A stretch of 64,000 bases of DNA from Cladopsammia gracilis (taxonomy: Eukaryota > Cnidaria > Anthozoa > Scleractinia > Dendrophylliidae). Positions 9,901 through 20,719 of this stretch are shown piece after piece (within the stretch, counting starts at the first letter, position 1; each line of letters begins with the position of its first letter). Under the pieces are notes generated by a model. The model was not told where the DNA came from and made no database searches. It saw only the letters and a program-made list of their open reading frames with translations. The DNA is taken from NCBI GenBank assembly GCA_022457155.1, contig JAJGOT010000313.1:402501-466500 (forward strand). The letters run 5' to 3'. The position numbers were made by a program, and so were the translations under genes.

Positions 9901-12900
9901 AGACCCTGACAGAGTCAGCTTATGTTCTTAAGAGTCAATCAGCCTTTTTAGGAAACTGTGTTAAGCAAGCACGGCCTTACTATGACGCGGTCCGTAAAGC
10001 AAAACAGGTTTGGACTGGATTCATTATAAGAGAGCTTAAGCAACCACAACGGAGACGGCAGCGAGAATGGCACAAAACAATAGGCTTAATGAGTGAAAAC
10101 AGTGCCTCTGCATGTGTTGCACGTGCGTTTTACATTTTAGTACATTTCTTTGCTGTTCCCTGCAAAACAACAACGTCAAATGATCAAATTATAGGTTTTT
10201 TGGAGAACATGAACACGCGACGGTTAATTTTCCTTTCTCCATTTGAACTGGTAAGCCATTCCTTCAAATTTAGCTCCTGGACAATCCAGACACATGAGAC
10301 AAACTTAACAAATTGGAACAACTGCAAAGTAGTTTAAAAAAGCGCGAATCCTTTTTTCAAGTGCATTTTTCATGGCGTTGCCGTCGTCGTTGCTTAAGCT
10401 CTCTATTATTAAAGCTAAAACCTGTCCCTAAGAGAAAAAAAATACACCATGGGGGGGGGGGGGGGGGGGGGGGGGGGTTGGCATTATCATAATTTTGAAA
10501 GCTTCCAGAAACTTGTTTTATGGCTGAGATCAGGGATTTCTGCAGGATTTTGAGAAGGCCACTGGCAGGGCTATTCGGAATTGTTTCAAATCATTGTGTT
10601 GGTAATGGCCTTTTGCCACTGTCTTGTGGCTTGGTACATGTAAACTGCATCCTGTTAGGGCATTAGGGGGACCTAGAATCTTTTCACATTTTCAAAATCA
10701 GAGCCAGCTTTAACTTAATGAGGAGTGAATCTGTTTGTTGATTGGTGCCGTTGCTACAAGCAAGCAATGGTAAAAGCAGTAGTCGATTTGTATATCAAGC
10801 GAAACTGCATGACATCAGTTGGTACTGAACTTGGTACAATCAGGGGAACCTTTCATTAAGATTTTGAACAGGAGGGCAATGAGTTTGAGCAGTTGGGCAC
10901 ATGATCGGAAGGGCCAAAGGTCCTTCCAGTATTGCGGGGTCCAGGGCATGCCCCCCAAGAAAATGTTTAAATTTTAGTCTCCCGGAGATGCATTTTCCTG
11001 CATTTTGAAGCACGAACTTAAGCATCTTTAATGTCAAGTGCACTTAAAGCTTGGGAGAGTTCAAAAACTGCTCAGGGGACAGGTGAAAGTAAAGATGGTC
11101 TGGGATGGAGGGTGAAAAAAGGGTTTTTTTAAGGGGGCTATATCACCATTTTAAGTGTTACATTAAAAAGCCAAAAGACATATTTATATCAGCGTAAATC
11201 CAAAATTAACGGTCCAGTTTTGTTTAAAATTATTCTACTAGTGCCGTAAGAGTAAAAAATAAGTGTCTTGGGCTGCAGATGGCCAGGATGGAAATGGATT
11301 ACATCTTGAAAAAATTGGGCTAAATTGTTCAAGTTTATTGCTACTGTCTTGGAAAACTTGCTAAAACTCTGATTAGGGTCTATTTTCTCTTCAAAAGTTC
11401 ACTTAACCCTATTCAGCCTGGGCTTTTTTTGAGTTTCTGAGCCTGGGGGGGGGGGGGGCACATTGTCTCGTCTCCCCGCATTTTTTCCCTCGCTTTTCTT
11501 CGCGCCTTCCCCAACTATTCGCGCTTTCCCCACTATCTGAACGCCTGGAACAGGCTACACCCCAGGTTGTTAGTGGACTAACTTGATGTTCGTCTCTTAA
11601 TAACTACAAATTCTAATTTTAAGACTTTACTAAATCTTCAATATTTCTTATTTCTCTAAATTTTATAAAAAAAATTAATCCTTTGATAGATCATGGGCAT
11701 CGACCAATCACAGAGCGCACAGTATTCAGTTCATTGTATAATGCATTTTGTGTGTGACACCAACCAAAAAAACAAAAATAGATGGTTTTCTCTCACGTGA
11801 CCTTCAGTCCTGTGGGACTCAAATGACAAAGGCCATGGCAGCCATGTTGGTGTACATAACAAAAGAAGTTCATTAAAATTCTTTTGTAGTTGTACTCCAA
11901 TATGGCTGCTGTGACGTAACGTGAAAACCATCTATATGGGACTGTGAACAGTGTAGCTTTATCACCCCTTTGTTTCCTTAGTCACAGATAGAGACACAAA
12001 CAGCAGCTTTGAAATACGAGAGAGCTTGCAGTGCACATCAAGCAGCTAAGAAAGTGCTGGCCATTGCTGAACAGAAACTAGTTTCCACATCCAAGGAACA
12101 TAAAGTACTGGAACCTACTTGGCAGGAAATGTTGAATCAGGCTGTTCTTAAGGTTAGCAGCCCTGTGTAGATTTTACCATAGTTATTATAGAGGAAGGCA
12201 AAAACATCTCATTTTCTGTTCCAATTAATCTGGGTTCTTGCTTGGCTTTAAGAGACATGGCATCCAATCAATTATGACAATGACTTTTATTCGCCTTCAA
12301 TCATTCATTACATTCGTTTGTTTGTACATGATATCTAGATCAGATAAGGCAGGAGATCTAGCAAGTTCTGCTGAGCTTCAAAAAGATCCCTGCATACTGG
12401 TTGTTTAATTTAAATTAAGCATAAGTAATAGCAGAAGGCAGATATAAATATTACAAGTTTTAAAATATGGATCAGAGATTTGTTTTCATCGACAGATTTC
12501 TCATTTCCTATAAAATTATCCACCAAAGGAGATTTAACAGAAAAAAAACCTCTTCCATGGGGGGGGTATGAATATTTCTGTATTTCTGGAACAACTGAAC
12601 CCACTTTTGGCAGGAATTTATTTATTGGTATAACTCCATAAGCAAAAAACATGGCGAGCTTAAAAAAAAAAAACAGAAATAATCTATTGCGTCTTAGACA
12701 ACGTGTCAGTGACTCTCAATCATCTTATTCTTATCGCTAAGCAGTTTTTATTTAACTGCGCCACCAACAATAATAAATATCTTTTTGCGGATTGGCCGTT
12801 TTTATGCTAGAGACGTTAAATTCGTCTAGACGCAATTAACGTCTCAGACGTTAAATGCGTCTGGTATAAAAACGAGACGCATTAAAGTAGATGACCACAG

Positions 12901-15900
12901 AGAAAAACACGAGATAGCAAAAACTATTCTCTGAAGTAATTGAAGTCGTCCCCAATAAATTTTAAGAGCACGAATATATAAATAGGGCTAAATTCGTCCT
13001 TGACGTATTTAACGTCTGAGACGTTAAAGTCTTCTGTTAAGTGCGTCTGAACGACGCACTTAAAAGAAGACGTTAAAGTCGTCAGACGTTAAATCCATCT
13101 GGCTTATTTTCCGTTTTTATACTAGACGTTAATTAAATTAGAAAAATACATTGCTGTCTGTGCTAATAACCTCCATCGCTGTTGTACAAAATGGAAAGAT
13201 TTCATTTAGATAATAGTCTACATTGTCACTTTCTTTTATTTTCAGTACTGTTTACATGTCTTGTTAGTGTAAGGGATGTAAGTACTTAATTCTGTATGTA
13301 ATTCTCTTTTGTATGTAATCTTCTAAATGTAATAATAAATGAATTAATTATAATAAAAAAAGAGGATAAGTTTAGGTGTTAGCTTGTAAAAATGCCTCCA
13401 CTTATGTCCAGAAATGCACGTAACTCGGACCTTGGGCACTTCATATTACATACAATTATTTGTAATTTCCATATGACTTCATGTTTGACAGAATTGCTTG
13501 TGTTTAGGTGAGAATTAGGTCTAGGGGACACTTCATGATGTCTATCATAAAGAGCATGAATCTCATTAGCGTGCATTTCTGGACATACCTCAATGCCTCA
13601 GGCAACTGCTTTCAGTCCATTGTTGTTCTTATCTTACCCACCCGACCCTTCATTTATGGGCAAATAATTGCCACTATCTAAGGGTGGCTATAGTCAGTGT
13701 CTGTCGTACTTTTGCTCAATTAGGTGATGGAGTCTGATAAGGAGCGAGCTTTGAGTGGAAAAGAACATCTAGCAACTGCACGTGCATTCAGCGACGCTGG
13801 GAGTAAAGTGTCTGAGTTAAGAACAAAACTGAAGTCTGCCATTAACAAATCAAGGTATAGTAATTCACCTCTGTTGTGAAACTTAATAAGGGTTTGAGGA
13901 CCCCCTTACAAGAGGTTTCCCTTACGTGAAATAAAGGGCAGAAGATCTAAGTTGGCAAGGCTTATGTCCTGGCGACAGTTGCATGGCAACCACGGAGCTG
14001 CAGTGCTTTCAGGGCAGGGCAGAAGGCTCAAGTTTAGCGAGACCTATTCTTGGTTTGCACTTGCGTCATATCAAAATTCAGAAGTATTAAAAAACAGATT
14101 TCCATTCCAAAATGTTTACTGAATTGTAGAGAGTTTAAAACTACACATCTGGGCCAAATTTTGAAGCGCAAGAACATTTCATTCAAGAGTTTAGCAACCT
14201 CTTTCTCCCTGGAGCGAGCTGGGAATGAGGTTGGAGTTCCAGGTGAACGAGTATTAGACATTTTCAGCGTGACGAATTGCGTGACACATTTAAAACCTTT
14301 ACAGATCGGAAGCAAAACATCGTTAAAACCTGAAACTTTTTTTGAAAAATTGTACACTGGTATCGACATACCATGTTAGAAACAGCTTTGTAGGATGTGT
14401 AGTTAAGATTTTTGAATTTTTATGACGTCATGTGAAAACCAAGAAGAGGGTTGTCTTGGGAGCATCGCGTGGAAATCGCTCAGTCACTATGGTATCCAGG
14501 TTTACTTTAAGTAATGCTCCACCTAAGAACTATAGTAAACTTCATTGTTCTTCGGCATTGGCTCTTTCCCACATAGAATATCTTTGGTTTCAAGAATAGA
14601 GGAAGGGCTGATGTTTCATAATTATATTTCAGTATAAAAATAAAGAAAATCCATTTGCGTCAATTAAATTTTAGGAAATGTTCGTGCTTAACCAATCAGA
14701 ATAGCAGAAGACAATAGCTAATAATTTTGCTTCTTTGATGAAGTTCCCCAAATACAATATCTTTTAAAACTTGCATGTCGTGCGATTAGGTGCAAAATTA
14801 CTTGAAACCTTAAAAAAATTAGACAAAATGCACCTTGAACCTTAACTTTTTAGCAGTTTTTTAGTCCCGGCCAATGAGATCACTAGTTGTAACAATGAAA
14901 AAAGTTGACATTCCATCGTGCATTGCCGTTCAGCGCTATCCTTCTTATGCGGATCATTGCTTAATTTGCTACATATCTTTTGAAGTTGTCCGACAGTTGC
15001 CTGGCAACAACACAACCACAGAGCTTCAGTCGTTTCAGGTACAATGTTTCTAAAAGAAAAATAAGAAATGACTTCTATCAAATGATACATCTAACCAGTA
15101 TAACAGTTACTATTTGTTTTTATTTCAGGCCATATTTTGATTTAAAGATGAAGTATGATCAGATATTACAGGTAATATGATAGTAGATACCGTACACATG
15201 CAAACCCTATAGCGATGCTGTGACAAGGTTGCAATTAATTCTTATGAACATTAGAAAAATTTCAACTCGGATTTCATGCTCTGTTAAGCAAAGAGTCATT
15301 TGTGCAAATTTTTTCATCTACGAATTACGCGCCTATGTTTTCTGAGTCAGTTAAGAATAATTGAGAAATATTATTTTAGTTACATTAAAGGATTAGCCGA
15401 GGGTTCCACTTTTAACAATAAAATAACAAATTGATCATTTGAGCAACAAAGTCACGCTATTGATATCATTTTCAAAAGGGAAAAAAAGCCAGTAACATTT
15501 TTGATAAATGCGCAACAGTCCATCCTTAGTATCTTCTTGTTGTAGCCAGCTCTACCATGGTTAGGAGTTTGGGGTGTGGTTTCATGTAATAAGATTTGTT
15601 TTTTTTTTTTCCCATGTCTTTTTTTTTTTTTTCACGTGTTGATAGAGCGCCAGTCTTCAAAGCGGGAGGTCGCGGGTTCGAATCCCGGCCGAACCAACAC
15701 TCGGGGTCTTAAAATAACTGAGAACGAAGGTGCTGCCTTTGCCATGACATCTGCAAATGGTTAAACCTTCACGTGGCTCGGATGACCACGTGGAAATGGC
15801 GGTCCCGTCTCCCATAGGGACGTAAAAGAACCACTGAGGACGTAACAAACCCTGGCTGTGACCACCCTCAGTGCCATACATTGTTCATGGGTGGGGTAGG

Positions 15901-17343
15901 GGAGATGAGATCAACAATGGACTGATAGCGGCTGTCTGAGGCACCTTCATAAACTGACTACCGATCTCATTATCATAAGTGTGTGTAAAGCTCCCCGGGA
16001 CAAGTGATATGTGCGCTATAAGTGTCTTCCTTTTTTTGTTTCATAATTCTACTTTCTCTTGCTAGGCTCATAAAAGACAAGTTGAAATCACTCAAGAAAG
16101 TCTCCAATCAGCGAAAAAAAAGTACTCCTTGGCCCTTAAGAACTTAGAAGGAATCAGCGAAGAAATACATGAGATGAGAAGAAGCCGAGACAGCCTGGAC
16201 ACTATTTTAACCGAGCGAGAAGAGGGGGTTGGGGCGGAGTCTCCGGATGGCGATCTGTCGTATGACGCTGTGAGGCCCGAAACAGAGTTACCATTAAAGA
16301 AGATGGCTGGGCCTTTGCCAAACAATCACACTTACGGATTCAAAATTGCGCTAGTTTCGTCATCGAGGAGGGAAGGACAGGAATCCAAAGGCCAGGCGGT
16401 TGGGTATCCTGTGGGAGAAAGAGATGGGATCCCTGAGGGTTGCAGTACTCTTGATGAACAGCAACCGAGCATTCCAGTGAGTGAATATTGGGAATTGCCT
16501 GGGAAAAACAGCAGCGAGTCCGAGGCTCTTGTGTGTCAAAGTCAGAACAGTTCAGCGTTGTTAGAAGGTCAAATATGCCCTGTCACTGTGAAAGCTGAAA
16601 GCATTAAAGTATTGCCTGAATCTTGCAGTCGTGAATCTGGTTCAAATCCGGTTTGTCAGGATGAGAAGACTGTTGTTCCTGTTAGTTGCTGTGAAGAAAT
16701 GCAGGGAGGTGGTACCCAGGACTCTGACTCGGCTGATGACAAAGAACAACAACAGTTCACGGAAGTAGATCTGGCTGACTCTGATAAGTCTTGTTCCACA
16801 GATAAATATTTTGCGGATGGAGAGGAGTTGACTAGCATGGTTGGCAATGACGGCAATTTAGATCGAGTGGATGTAAGTGCGATTCAAGGATCAGGTACAG
16901 AAAAGGCTGCCGACACAAGTTATCAAGAACAGAAAAGTGAAAATGAGGCTGCCACAAAAGAGAACACACATATGCTTTCAACAGACAGGGAGGAAATGAG
17001 TAGCATGATTGATAATGAGGGTAGGTCAGAACGCGTAGGTGAAACTGCGACAGAATCAATCGCAGAGACAGCGTCTGTGGGGAATTCCCAAGAAGAGAAA
17101 AGTAGAGAGGAGCCTGCGAATGGAAATCAGGTCTTGAATCGGCATTTGGCGAACAGAGAAGAAACGAGTATAGTTACTGATAATAACGAGAAGTCAGATC
17201 ACTTAGATGAAATTGTGATTCAAGAATCAGTTGCGGAAGCAGCGCATGTTGCAAGCTCCGAAGAACAAAACGATACAAGTGAGGCTGTGAATGAAAATGA
17301 AAATGTCACTAACCATCACTCAACCAACAGCCCAGAAAATTAA
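6808..17343 (+). CDS. SH3BP5: SH3BP5-like protein (Sab family, Rab11 guanine exchange factor), 7 exons
   Basis: Coding exons: 6808-6912, 7083-7145, 9879-10007, 11982-12152, 13724-13854, 15129-15171, 16066-17343; all GT/AG, phases agree, 639 residues. Family blocks in order: LDRLNSSTAEINRLEQDLE (about 38-56), ARPYYDAVRKAKQ (87-99), TWQEMLNQAVLKVMES (near 145-160), KLKSAINKSRPYFDLKMKY (near 190-208), YSLALKNLEGISEEIHE (near 234-250). In mammals this long coiled-coil region activates Rab11, and SH3BP5 (Sab) also docks JNK at mitochondria. The tail after about residue 270 is acidic and not alignable by eye to vertebrates; it carries three exact-period 56-residue repeats (16813-17340). SH3BP5 versus SH3BP5L cannot be told apart; the coral gene may predate that split. 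Confidence 0.9.
7083..7145 (+). CDS. SH3BP5: SH3BP5-like exon 2
   Basis: Encodes GELDRLNSSTAEINRLEQDL plus E, start of the conserved coiled coil (human LEKLNQSTDDINRRE). Acceptor CACCATTTTAG, donor GTAAGC, phase 0. Confidence 0.9.
7714..8115. repeat. MITE-like element, ends AAGGCTGGTTTTCACT
   Basis: Left end AAGGCTGGTTTTCACTAG and right end AGTGAAAACCAGCCTT are reverse complements. The interior repeats CGGAGTCG/CGACTCCG words many times and several partial TTTTCACTAG copies, giving subterminal inverted repeats. About 400 bp, no coding content. Confidence 0.8.
8679..9193. repeat. Long inverted repeat interrupted by a second element
   Basis: Arms: GGCTTGACTCAGTTTTT through GAAGACATGCTG to ACATAAAACTTTGATCAC or its complement on the right, ending AAAAACTGAGTTGAGCC. 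A nested hairpin (CTGGTTTCCA and TGGAAACCAG) lies at about 8810-8880. A G/C-rich segment at 8883-9056 ending GGATCCGCCCCTG looks like another insertion. Confidence 0.7.
9879..10007 (+). CDS. SH3BP5: SH3BP5-like exon 3
   Basis: 43 codons from ELRAAFRQTLTESAYVLKSQ to ARPYYDAVRKAKQ; the last block matches SKPYWEARRVARQ of human SH3BP5. Acceptor CTATTTTCAG, donor GTTTGG, which is a weak donor. Confidence 0.9.
10028..10404. repeat. MITE-like element beside exon 3
   Basis: Ends AGAGAGCTTAAGCAACCACA and CGTCGTTGCTTAAGCTCTCT form the inverted repeat; the subterminal GAGACGGCAGCG/CGTTGCCGTCGTC also pair. Starts about 20 bp after the exon 3 donor. Confidence 0.75.
10451..10477. repeat. Poly-G run of 27
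   Basis: 27 consecutive G. The length is unusually high for a maintained homopolymer and may be an assembly or sequencing length artefact. Confidence 0.9.
11778..11935. repeat. Small MITE, ends ATAGATGGTTTTC
   Basis: ATAGATGGTTTTCTCTCACG at the left and CGTGAAAACCATCTAT at the right are inverted repeats, about 158 bp in total. It sits 47 bp before exon 4, so it may have brought the polypyrimidine context closer to its present arrangement. Confidence 0.8.
11982..12152 (+). CDS. SH3BP5: SH3BP5-like exon 4
   Basis: 57 codons, all heptad-like helix, including YERACSAHQAAKKVLAIAEQ and TWQEMLNQAVLK (human AWQEMLNHATQR). Acceptor GTTTCCTTAG, donor GTTAGC. Confidence 0.9.
12795..13131. repeat. Element rich in GACGTTAAA words
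   Basis: Begins CCGTTTTTATGCTAGAGACG and ends CCGTTTTTATACTAGACG. Between them the words GACGTTAAA, AGACGCA and their complements occur more than ten times in both orientations. Internal subrepeats with similar ends suggest a foldback-type non-autonomous element; located in intron 4 of the SH3BP5-like gene. Confidence 0.65.
13404..13586. repeat. MITE-like inverted repeat in intron 4
   Basis: TGTCCAGAAATGCACG (13405-13420) and CGTGCATTTCTGGACA (13570-13585) are perfect reverse complements. About 180 bp. Confidence 0.75.
13724..13854 (+). CDS. SH3BP5: SH3BP5-like exon 5
   Basis: Encodes VMESDKERALSGKEHLATAR to KLKSAINKS and two bases of an arginine codon; human has KLKRAINKSK at this point. 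Acceptor CTCAATTAG, donor GTATAG. Confidence 0.9.
14046..14446. repeat. MITE-like inverted repeat in intron 5
   Basis: Left end ATTCTTGGTTT...CGTCATATCAAAATTCA and right end TGAATTTTTATGACGTCAT...AAACCAAGAA pair imperfectly. Two overlapping opposite-strand reading frames of about 110 codons inside it are a by-product of the symmetry, not a gene. Confidence 0.65.
15129..15171 (+). CDS. SH3BP5: SH3BP5-like exon 6 (43-nt microexon)
   Basis: Encodes the end of R, then PYFDLKMKYDQILQ, matching human PYFELKAKY. Its single phase-completing base fits exon 5. Acceptor TTTATTTCAG, donor GTAATA. Easy to miss because of its size. Confidence 0.88.
15633..16037 (+). mobile_element. tRNA-derived SINE (family 2) in intron 6
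   Basis: Head GTTGATAGAGCGCCAG with B box GGTTCGAATCC, a tRNA-like arm (GGTCGCGGGTTCGAATCCCG), a body of about 330 bp and a T-rich end after GCGCTATAAGTGTCTTCC. It ends just upstream of the exon 7 polypyrimidine tract at 16038-16065. Different body from the SINE at 24762. Confidence 0.75.
16066..17343 (+). CDS. SH3BP5: SH3BP5-like exon 7 (end of coiled coil and acidic tail)
   Basis: Starts AHKRQVEITQESLQSAKKKY and keeps the family block ALKNLEGISEEIHEMRRS; afterwards the sequence is low-complexity and Glu/Ser/Asn-rich. Codons 16813-17340 form three repeats with a period of exactly 168 bp. TAA at 17341-17343. An ATG-initiated frame begins at 16129, but splicing in at 16066 is required by the conserved helix. 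Confidence 0.9.
   Translation, partial: AHKRQVEITQESLQSAKKKYSLALKNLEGISEEIHEMRRSRDSLDTILTEREEGVGAESPDGDLSYDAVRPETELPLKKMAGPLPNNHTYGFKIALVSSSRREGQESKGQAVGYPVGERDGIPEGCSTLDEQQPSIPVSEYWELPGKNSSESEALVCQSQNSSALLEGQICPVTVKAESIKVLPESCSRESGSNPVCQDEKTVVPVSCCEEMQGGGTQDSDSADDKEQQQFTEVDLADSDKSCSTDKYFADGEELTSMVGNDGNLDRVDVSAIQGSGTEKAADTSYQEQKSENEAATKENTHMLSTDREEMSSMIDNEGRSERVGETATESIAETASVGNSQEEKSREEPANGNQVLNRHLANREETSIVTDNNEKSDHLDEIVIQESVAEAAHVASSEEQNDTSEAVNENENVTNHHSTNSPEN
16813..17340 (+). repeat. Three 56-codon coding repeats in SH3BP5-like tail
   Basis: Repeat starts are GCG 16813 (ADGEELTSMVGNDGNLDRVD), ACA 16981 (TDREEMSSMIDNEGRSERVG) and GCG 17149 (ANREETSIVTDNNEKSDHLD), each 168 bp apart. Later in each unit come matching E-rich segments (SYQEQKSENEAA, SQEEKSREEPA, SEEQNDTSEAV). 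Copies are diverged but in frame and free of indels. Confidence 0.8.
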
Positions 17344-18650
17344 AAGTATTGCGATCATTCATAATGATGACAAATCAGATCCTTCTAAACAAGGCCAAAC
17401 ACCGTCTTAACTGACATGAAATAGTTGGGTAGCAAACAGGACTTTATCGAGGAGAAGGGCTTTCCGTTTCATTCTTTACCCAAACACCTGTAGCCAGATT
17501 GTTGAAGTTACTCTATTTATTTACTCTCCGCCACAGAGGAGTCCTAGATAAGTAGCGGAAATAGAGGGGAAAAAATGCGTCAGGTTCTGCCAGCATTCAA
17601 ACTTCTACTGACTATTTAAACGGCTTCTTCCATACAACGGCTAATTAGTATCACGCAGATAGGCTTAAAAAGGCCTTACAAAAGAATCTCGAATCCAGAT
17701 TTGAACAGTTCTTTTAACATAGTAGCAAGTTTTGAGCTTTTATAGCTAGAAGCAAACCAAAATGGTTTTCGAATGAGACATTGAACCTTCTTTGTCCCCT
17801 CGAGATGTCGGAGAAGTCACTTCCTTTCTCCAGTGTACGAGGTAGACAACGTTTAGAAATACAATTTGAGGCATTACAATTTCTATTTAGACGAAATTTT
17901 CAGAGGCATAACCTCAGATTTCCAAACTGGAGGTGAAGTGTACGTATAATGGAATCGGCTTCCTTACGAGAGACTTGTCTACCATTGCCAATGCTCTACG
18001 AAGAACGGCCAAGACGCACGCCATCTTAGTAAATACTCGCCGATCTCAAACGTACATCTGGAATGATGAATCCATCATGGAAAATCTCGTTCGAAAGCCA
18101 TTTTGGTTTGCTACCAAACGCAGACACGAAACATGATACTTCACGCAGAATGCACAAGATTCGTGTCCGACAAATCATTTTATTTCAACAAGGCAGCTCG
18201 AAGTGTACTTAAAAGATTTCATGTTTTTTTGTTCTCAGTTCTAAAGTGTAGTTAGAATTACAATTACATGTAAGTCTAGTTTTTTTTTGTTCCTAGGTAT
18301 AAGGCGTATTTAAAATTATTCTCGACAGCCCATGATCGTTAATTAGCAGCGGGTTGGATAAGAAACATGGTTGCAAGTAAATATTTAAAAAAAAATTCCA
18401 GAAGTGTATAAAATGTTAGCTAAAGCTATTTTCACAAGAGTAGAAAATATGGATATATTTATTGTTGTAAATGGAAAGCCAGCTGCAAAATATTTGTTGT
18501 ATATATTTAAACTATGTAAAATGCAGATACATAAAATGAATACTATAAAACCCTTTTCGTCTAGCGGCATAGTCAGTAAACAGTACCACAGGAAAAGGAA
18601 AGCACTGCTGGATATTTTTAATTTGGATGGCTGTCCTTTTAGTCCCCTTC

Positions 18651-18732
18651 GCAGCCGTTAGTTGTGTCGTCACGCAACGCTTCTCGCCACGTGTGGGTAA
18701 GAGCGTTGCGTGACCACACAAATAACGGTTGC
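18651..18732. repeat. Short inverted repeat
   Basis: GCAGCCGTTAGTTGTGTCG and its partner CACACAAATAACGGTTGC, with inner CACGCAACGCTT/AAGAGCGTTGCGTG. A compact hairpin of about 82 bp. Confidence 0.65.
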
Positions 18733-18786
18733 GTAAGAGACTTATGTCCTTCAGGATTTCCTTCACTTATCGAATCCAGAGTTAGA

Positions 18787-19188
18787 CATGGTTCGTACAA
18801 TCTCGAAAAGGTCTTGAATTTTAGCAGTCGTCTTGAAAAGTCCTTAATTTGGTTAAGGTCCTTGAAAAGTACTTGATTTCTTTATTAGGAATTGCAAAGT
18901 CCTTGAAATTTAGGGCTTTGTGTAAGTCCTATCACTTTTCTGATAAATTAAATGATTTTGCTCCGAAAAAATTGGCCACCAGCGACTTTTAAAATCCGAA
19001 AATAACTAGCGAAAATGTCGGCATAATACGTGAATGCGTACATGAAGCAAAATTGTAATCTTTGCCTCAATTTCATGCACCAGGGGACAAAGAGTTTCGA
19101 TTTCGTAAATAAAACGTAGTCCTTGAAAACTAGTTTTTGTCCATGAAAAGTCCTTGAATTTTATTTGTCTGAAGTTGTACGAACCATG
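18787..19188. repeat. MITE with CATGGTTCGTACAA ends
   Basis: CATGGTTCGTACAA at 18787-18800 and TTGTACGAACCATG at 19175-19188 are perfect inverted ends. Near both ends the word TCCTTGAAA(A)GT recurs, in the same orientation. Confidence 0.85.
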
Positions 19189-19309
19189 GTTAGAATATGT
19201 TGCGCGAGTCTGTATAGAAGTGAAGGGTTTAACTGAGACCCTTTCACAAGTACTCCCCAGAGTCAATTATGGAGACATGTAGTGTTGTTCTAACTTTTGA
19301 GTCTGCTGA

Positions 19310-19440
19310 CGGAAATCCCATGATGTGACCATTCAAATAAAAACTCTTCAGCAGCGGTACTTTTTCATGGTACCATTTGTTTTTCAATATTTATAAAATG
19401 AAATTTGGGTTTTCGCTTGAATTTTGATTTTTGGCACTCT
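19310..19440 (+). repeat. Dispersed coral-type repeat, copy 1
   Basis: Shares GTGACCATTCAA, CTTCAGCAG, ACTTTTTCATGGTAC and TTTGATTTTTGGCACT with 20970-21091. The GTGACCATTCAAATGAAA-type core also appears reversed in the receptor array near 47600, 51750, 51840 and 56970. Confidence 0.65.
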
Positions 19441-19447
19441 TGGGAGT

Positions 19448-19658
19448 TTAACCCTTTAAGCCCTAATATCAAAATTCAAATTCTCATTTCTTGTCCTATA
19501 CATTTCCTATAGAAGTAGTGGGGACAAATTGTTTGGATATCAAGAGAATTCATCTTGTGTGATCATGTCCTTAATTTTCACGACTTTTTTTGTTGATAAG
19601 GCATTAATATTACAAGGAGAAATTTGTTGCTGATCACTCTTAGGGCTTAAAGGGTTAA
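19448..19658. repeat. MITE with TTAACCCTTTAAGCCC ends
   Basis: TTAACCCTTTAAGCCCTAA at the left, TTAGGGCTTAAAGGGTTAA at the right, perfect inverted repeats of 19 bp; length about 211 bp. Confidence 0.85.
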
Positions 19659-19931
19659 GGTTCAAAGGATAAATAATATTTGAAGCAGTATTGTATATAT
19701 CGTACGCTAATGTTAAACGAATTTATTATGGGACGGTTTAAAACCAGCTTATAAAAACTTAATAAAAAACTTAATAAATGAAAACTGTTAATTTAAAAAA
19801 GTGCCGAAAAATTAAATGTTTTCAGACGTTTCGGGCTTAGCCCTTACTTCAGTGAAATGTCAATTTTAAAGTTATATTGAGCTTGGGCTGCTTGAGTTTC
19901 AATGAGAAGTGTAATTACAAGACATGTGATT

Positions 19932-20654
19932 AAGGTTACCGTATACCTTCGGTCGACCATGCATTTTATTGAATTTTTTTGGGGGGGCGTCAAAATAAAG
20001 TTTACAGAATGAACTTTCATCCAAAACAAATATCGAAAAATAGTGAAAATTGACGGAGAAATGACGGTATAACGTTTGTGGGCGAAGTTTGTTTACGAAG
20101 CGATATATTTTTCTAAGCGCTGTTTTCTCAAAGTTAAATTTTCGCTTGTAGGGGATACTTTAAAGAGCTACAACTCATGCAAAGGGAATTTGTTCGATTT
20201 TCCTCAAATTACATAAAACAAAAAACATATCAACTGAACGTGTCGGCGAATTTATTTCCGAAAACTTTTTCGATCGTCAAGAGCCATTTCCGTGCGATCA
20301 CTCCAATTTTTTTTTCTCCCTTTTTTGAAAATATTCTGTAACTTTTTACTGCAATTGAATATGAGAAATCGCCGACACGTTTTTTTAGCGCTTCGTGTCC
20401 GGAAACCCGAGAGCAAATCAAATTAGCAAAATACAATAATCGCTTTGAGTTTTAGCGTTTTAAAGCAGATTCGGACGTTCGAATTTAGACGTAGTAAAAA
20501 ATTCGACAATTCATTTTATCACCAAATGGGTTCCATATTTAGATAGCCAGCTCTATAAGCTTTAATTTGATATCTGGGTTTAGGTATATTAAGCGTAATC
20601 TTAAGACGCTAGAGCTGTTATACTGGAGACACGCCGAAAGTATACGGTAACCTT
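19932..20654. repeat. Non-autonomous element, ends AAGGTTACCGTATAC
   Basis: AAGGTTACCGTATACCTTCGG pairs with CCGAAAGTATACGGTAACCTT. About 720 bp, AT-rich, longer than the other elements here and without a transposase frame. Confidence 0.75.
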
Positions 20655-20719
20655 TAGAGACACGTTAAACCATGCTAACGCGAGGGCGACCCCGCCTAGC
20701 TGTCCAAACGATGTCTGAT

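Larger units (their letters stand above)
10008..11981 (+). other. SH3BP5-like intron 3
   Basis: No exon signal. Holds the inverted-repeat element at 10028-10404, a 27-base poly-G at 10451-10477, and a MITE at 11778-11935. A GCATGCCCCCCAAG segment near 10946 resembles one near 24030 and one near 3672, a dispersed family. Confidence 0.6.

Noticed and set aside
14034..14379. Overlapping opposite-strand ORFs of about 110 codons
   Set aside because: They lie in an inverted-repeat element in an intron; no family likeness.
15636..15700. tRNA gene at the GGTTCGAATCC box
   Set aside because: The same reasoning: a tRNA-derived SINE head lacking a matching acceptor stem, ending in a T-rich tail.
17933..18136. 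67-codon ORF downstream of the SH3BP5-like stop codon
   Set aside because: Probably in the 3' untranslated region; no splice signals or family resemblance.
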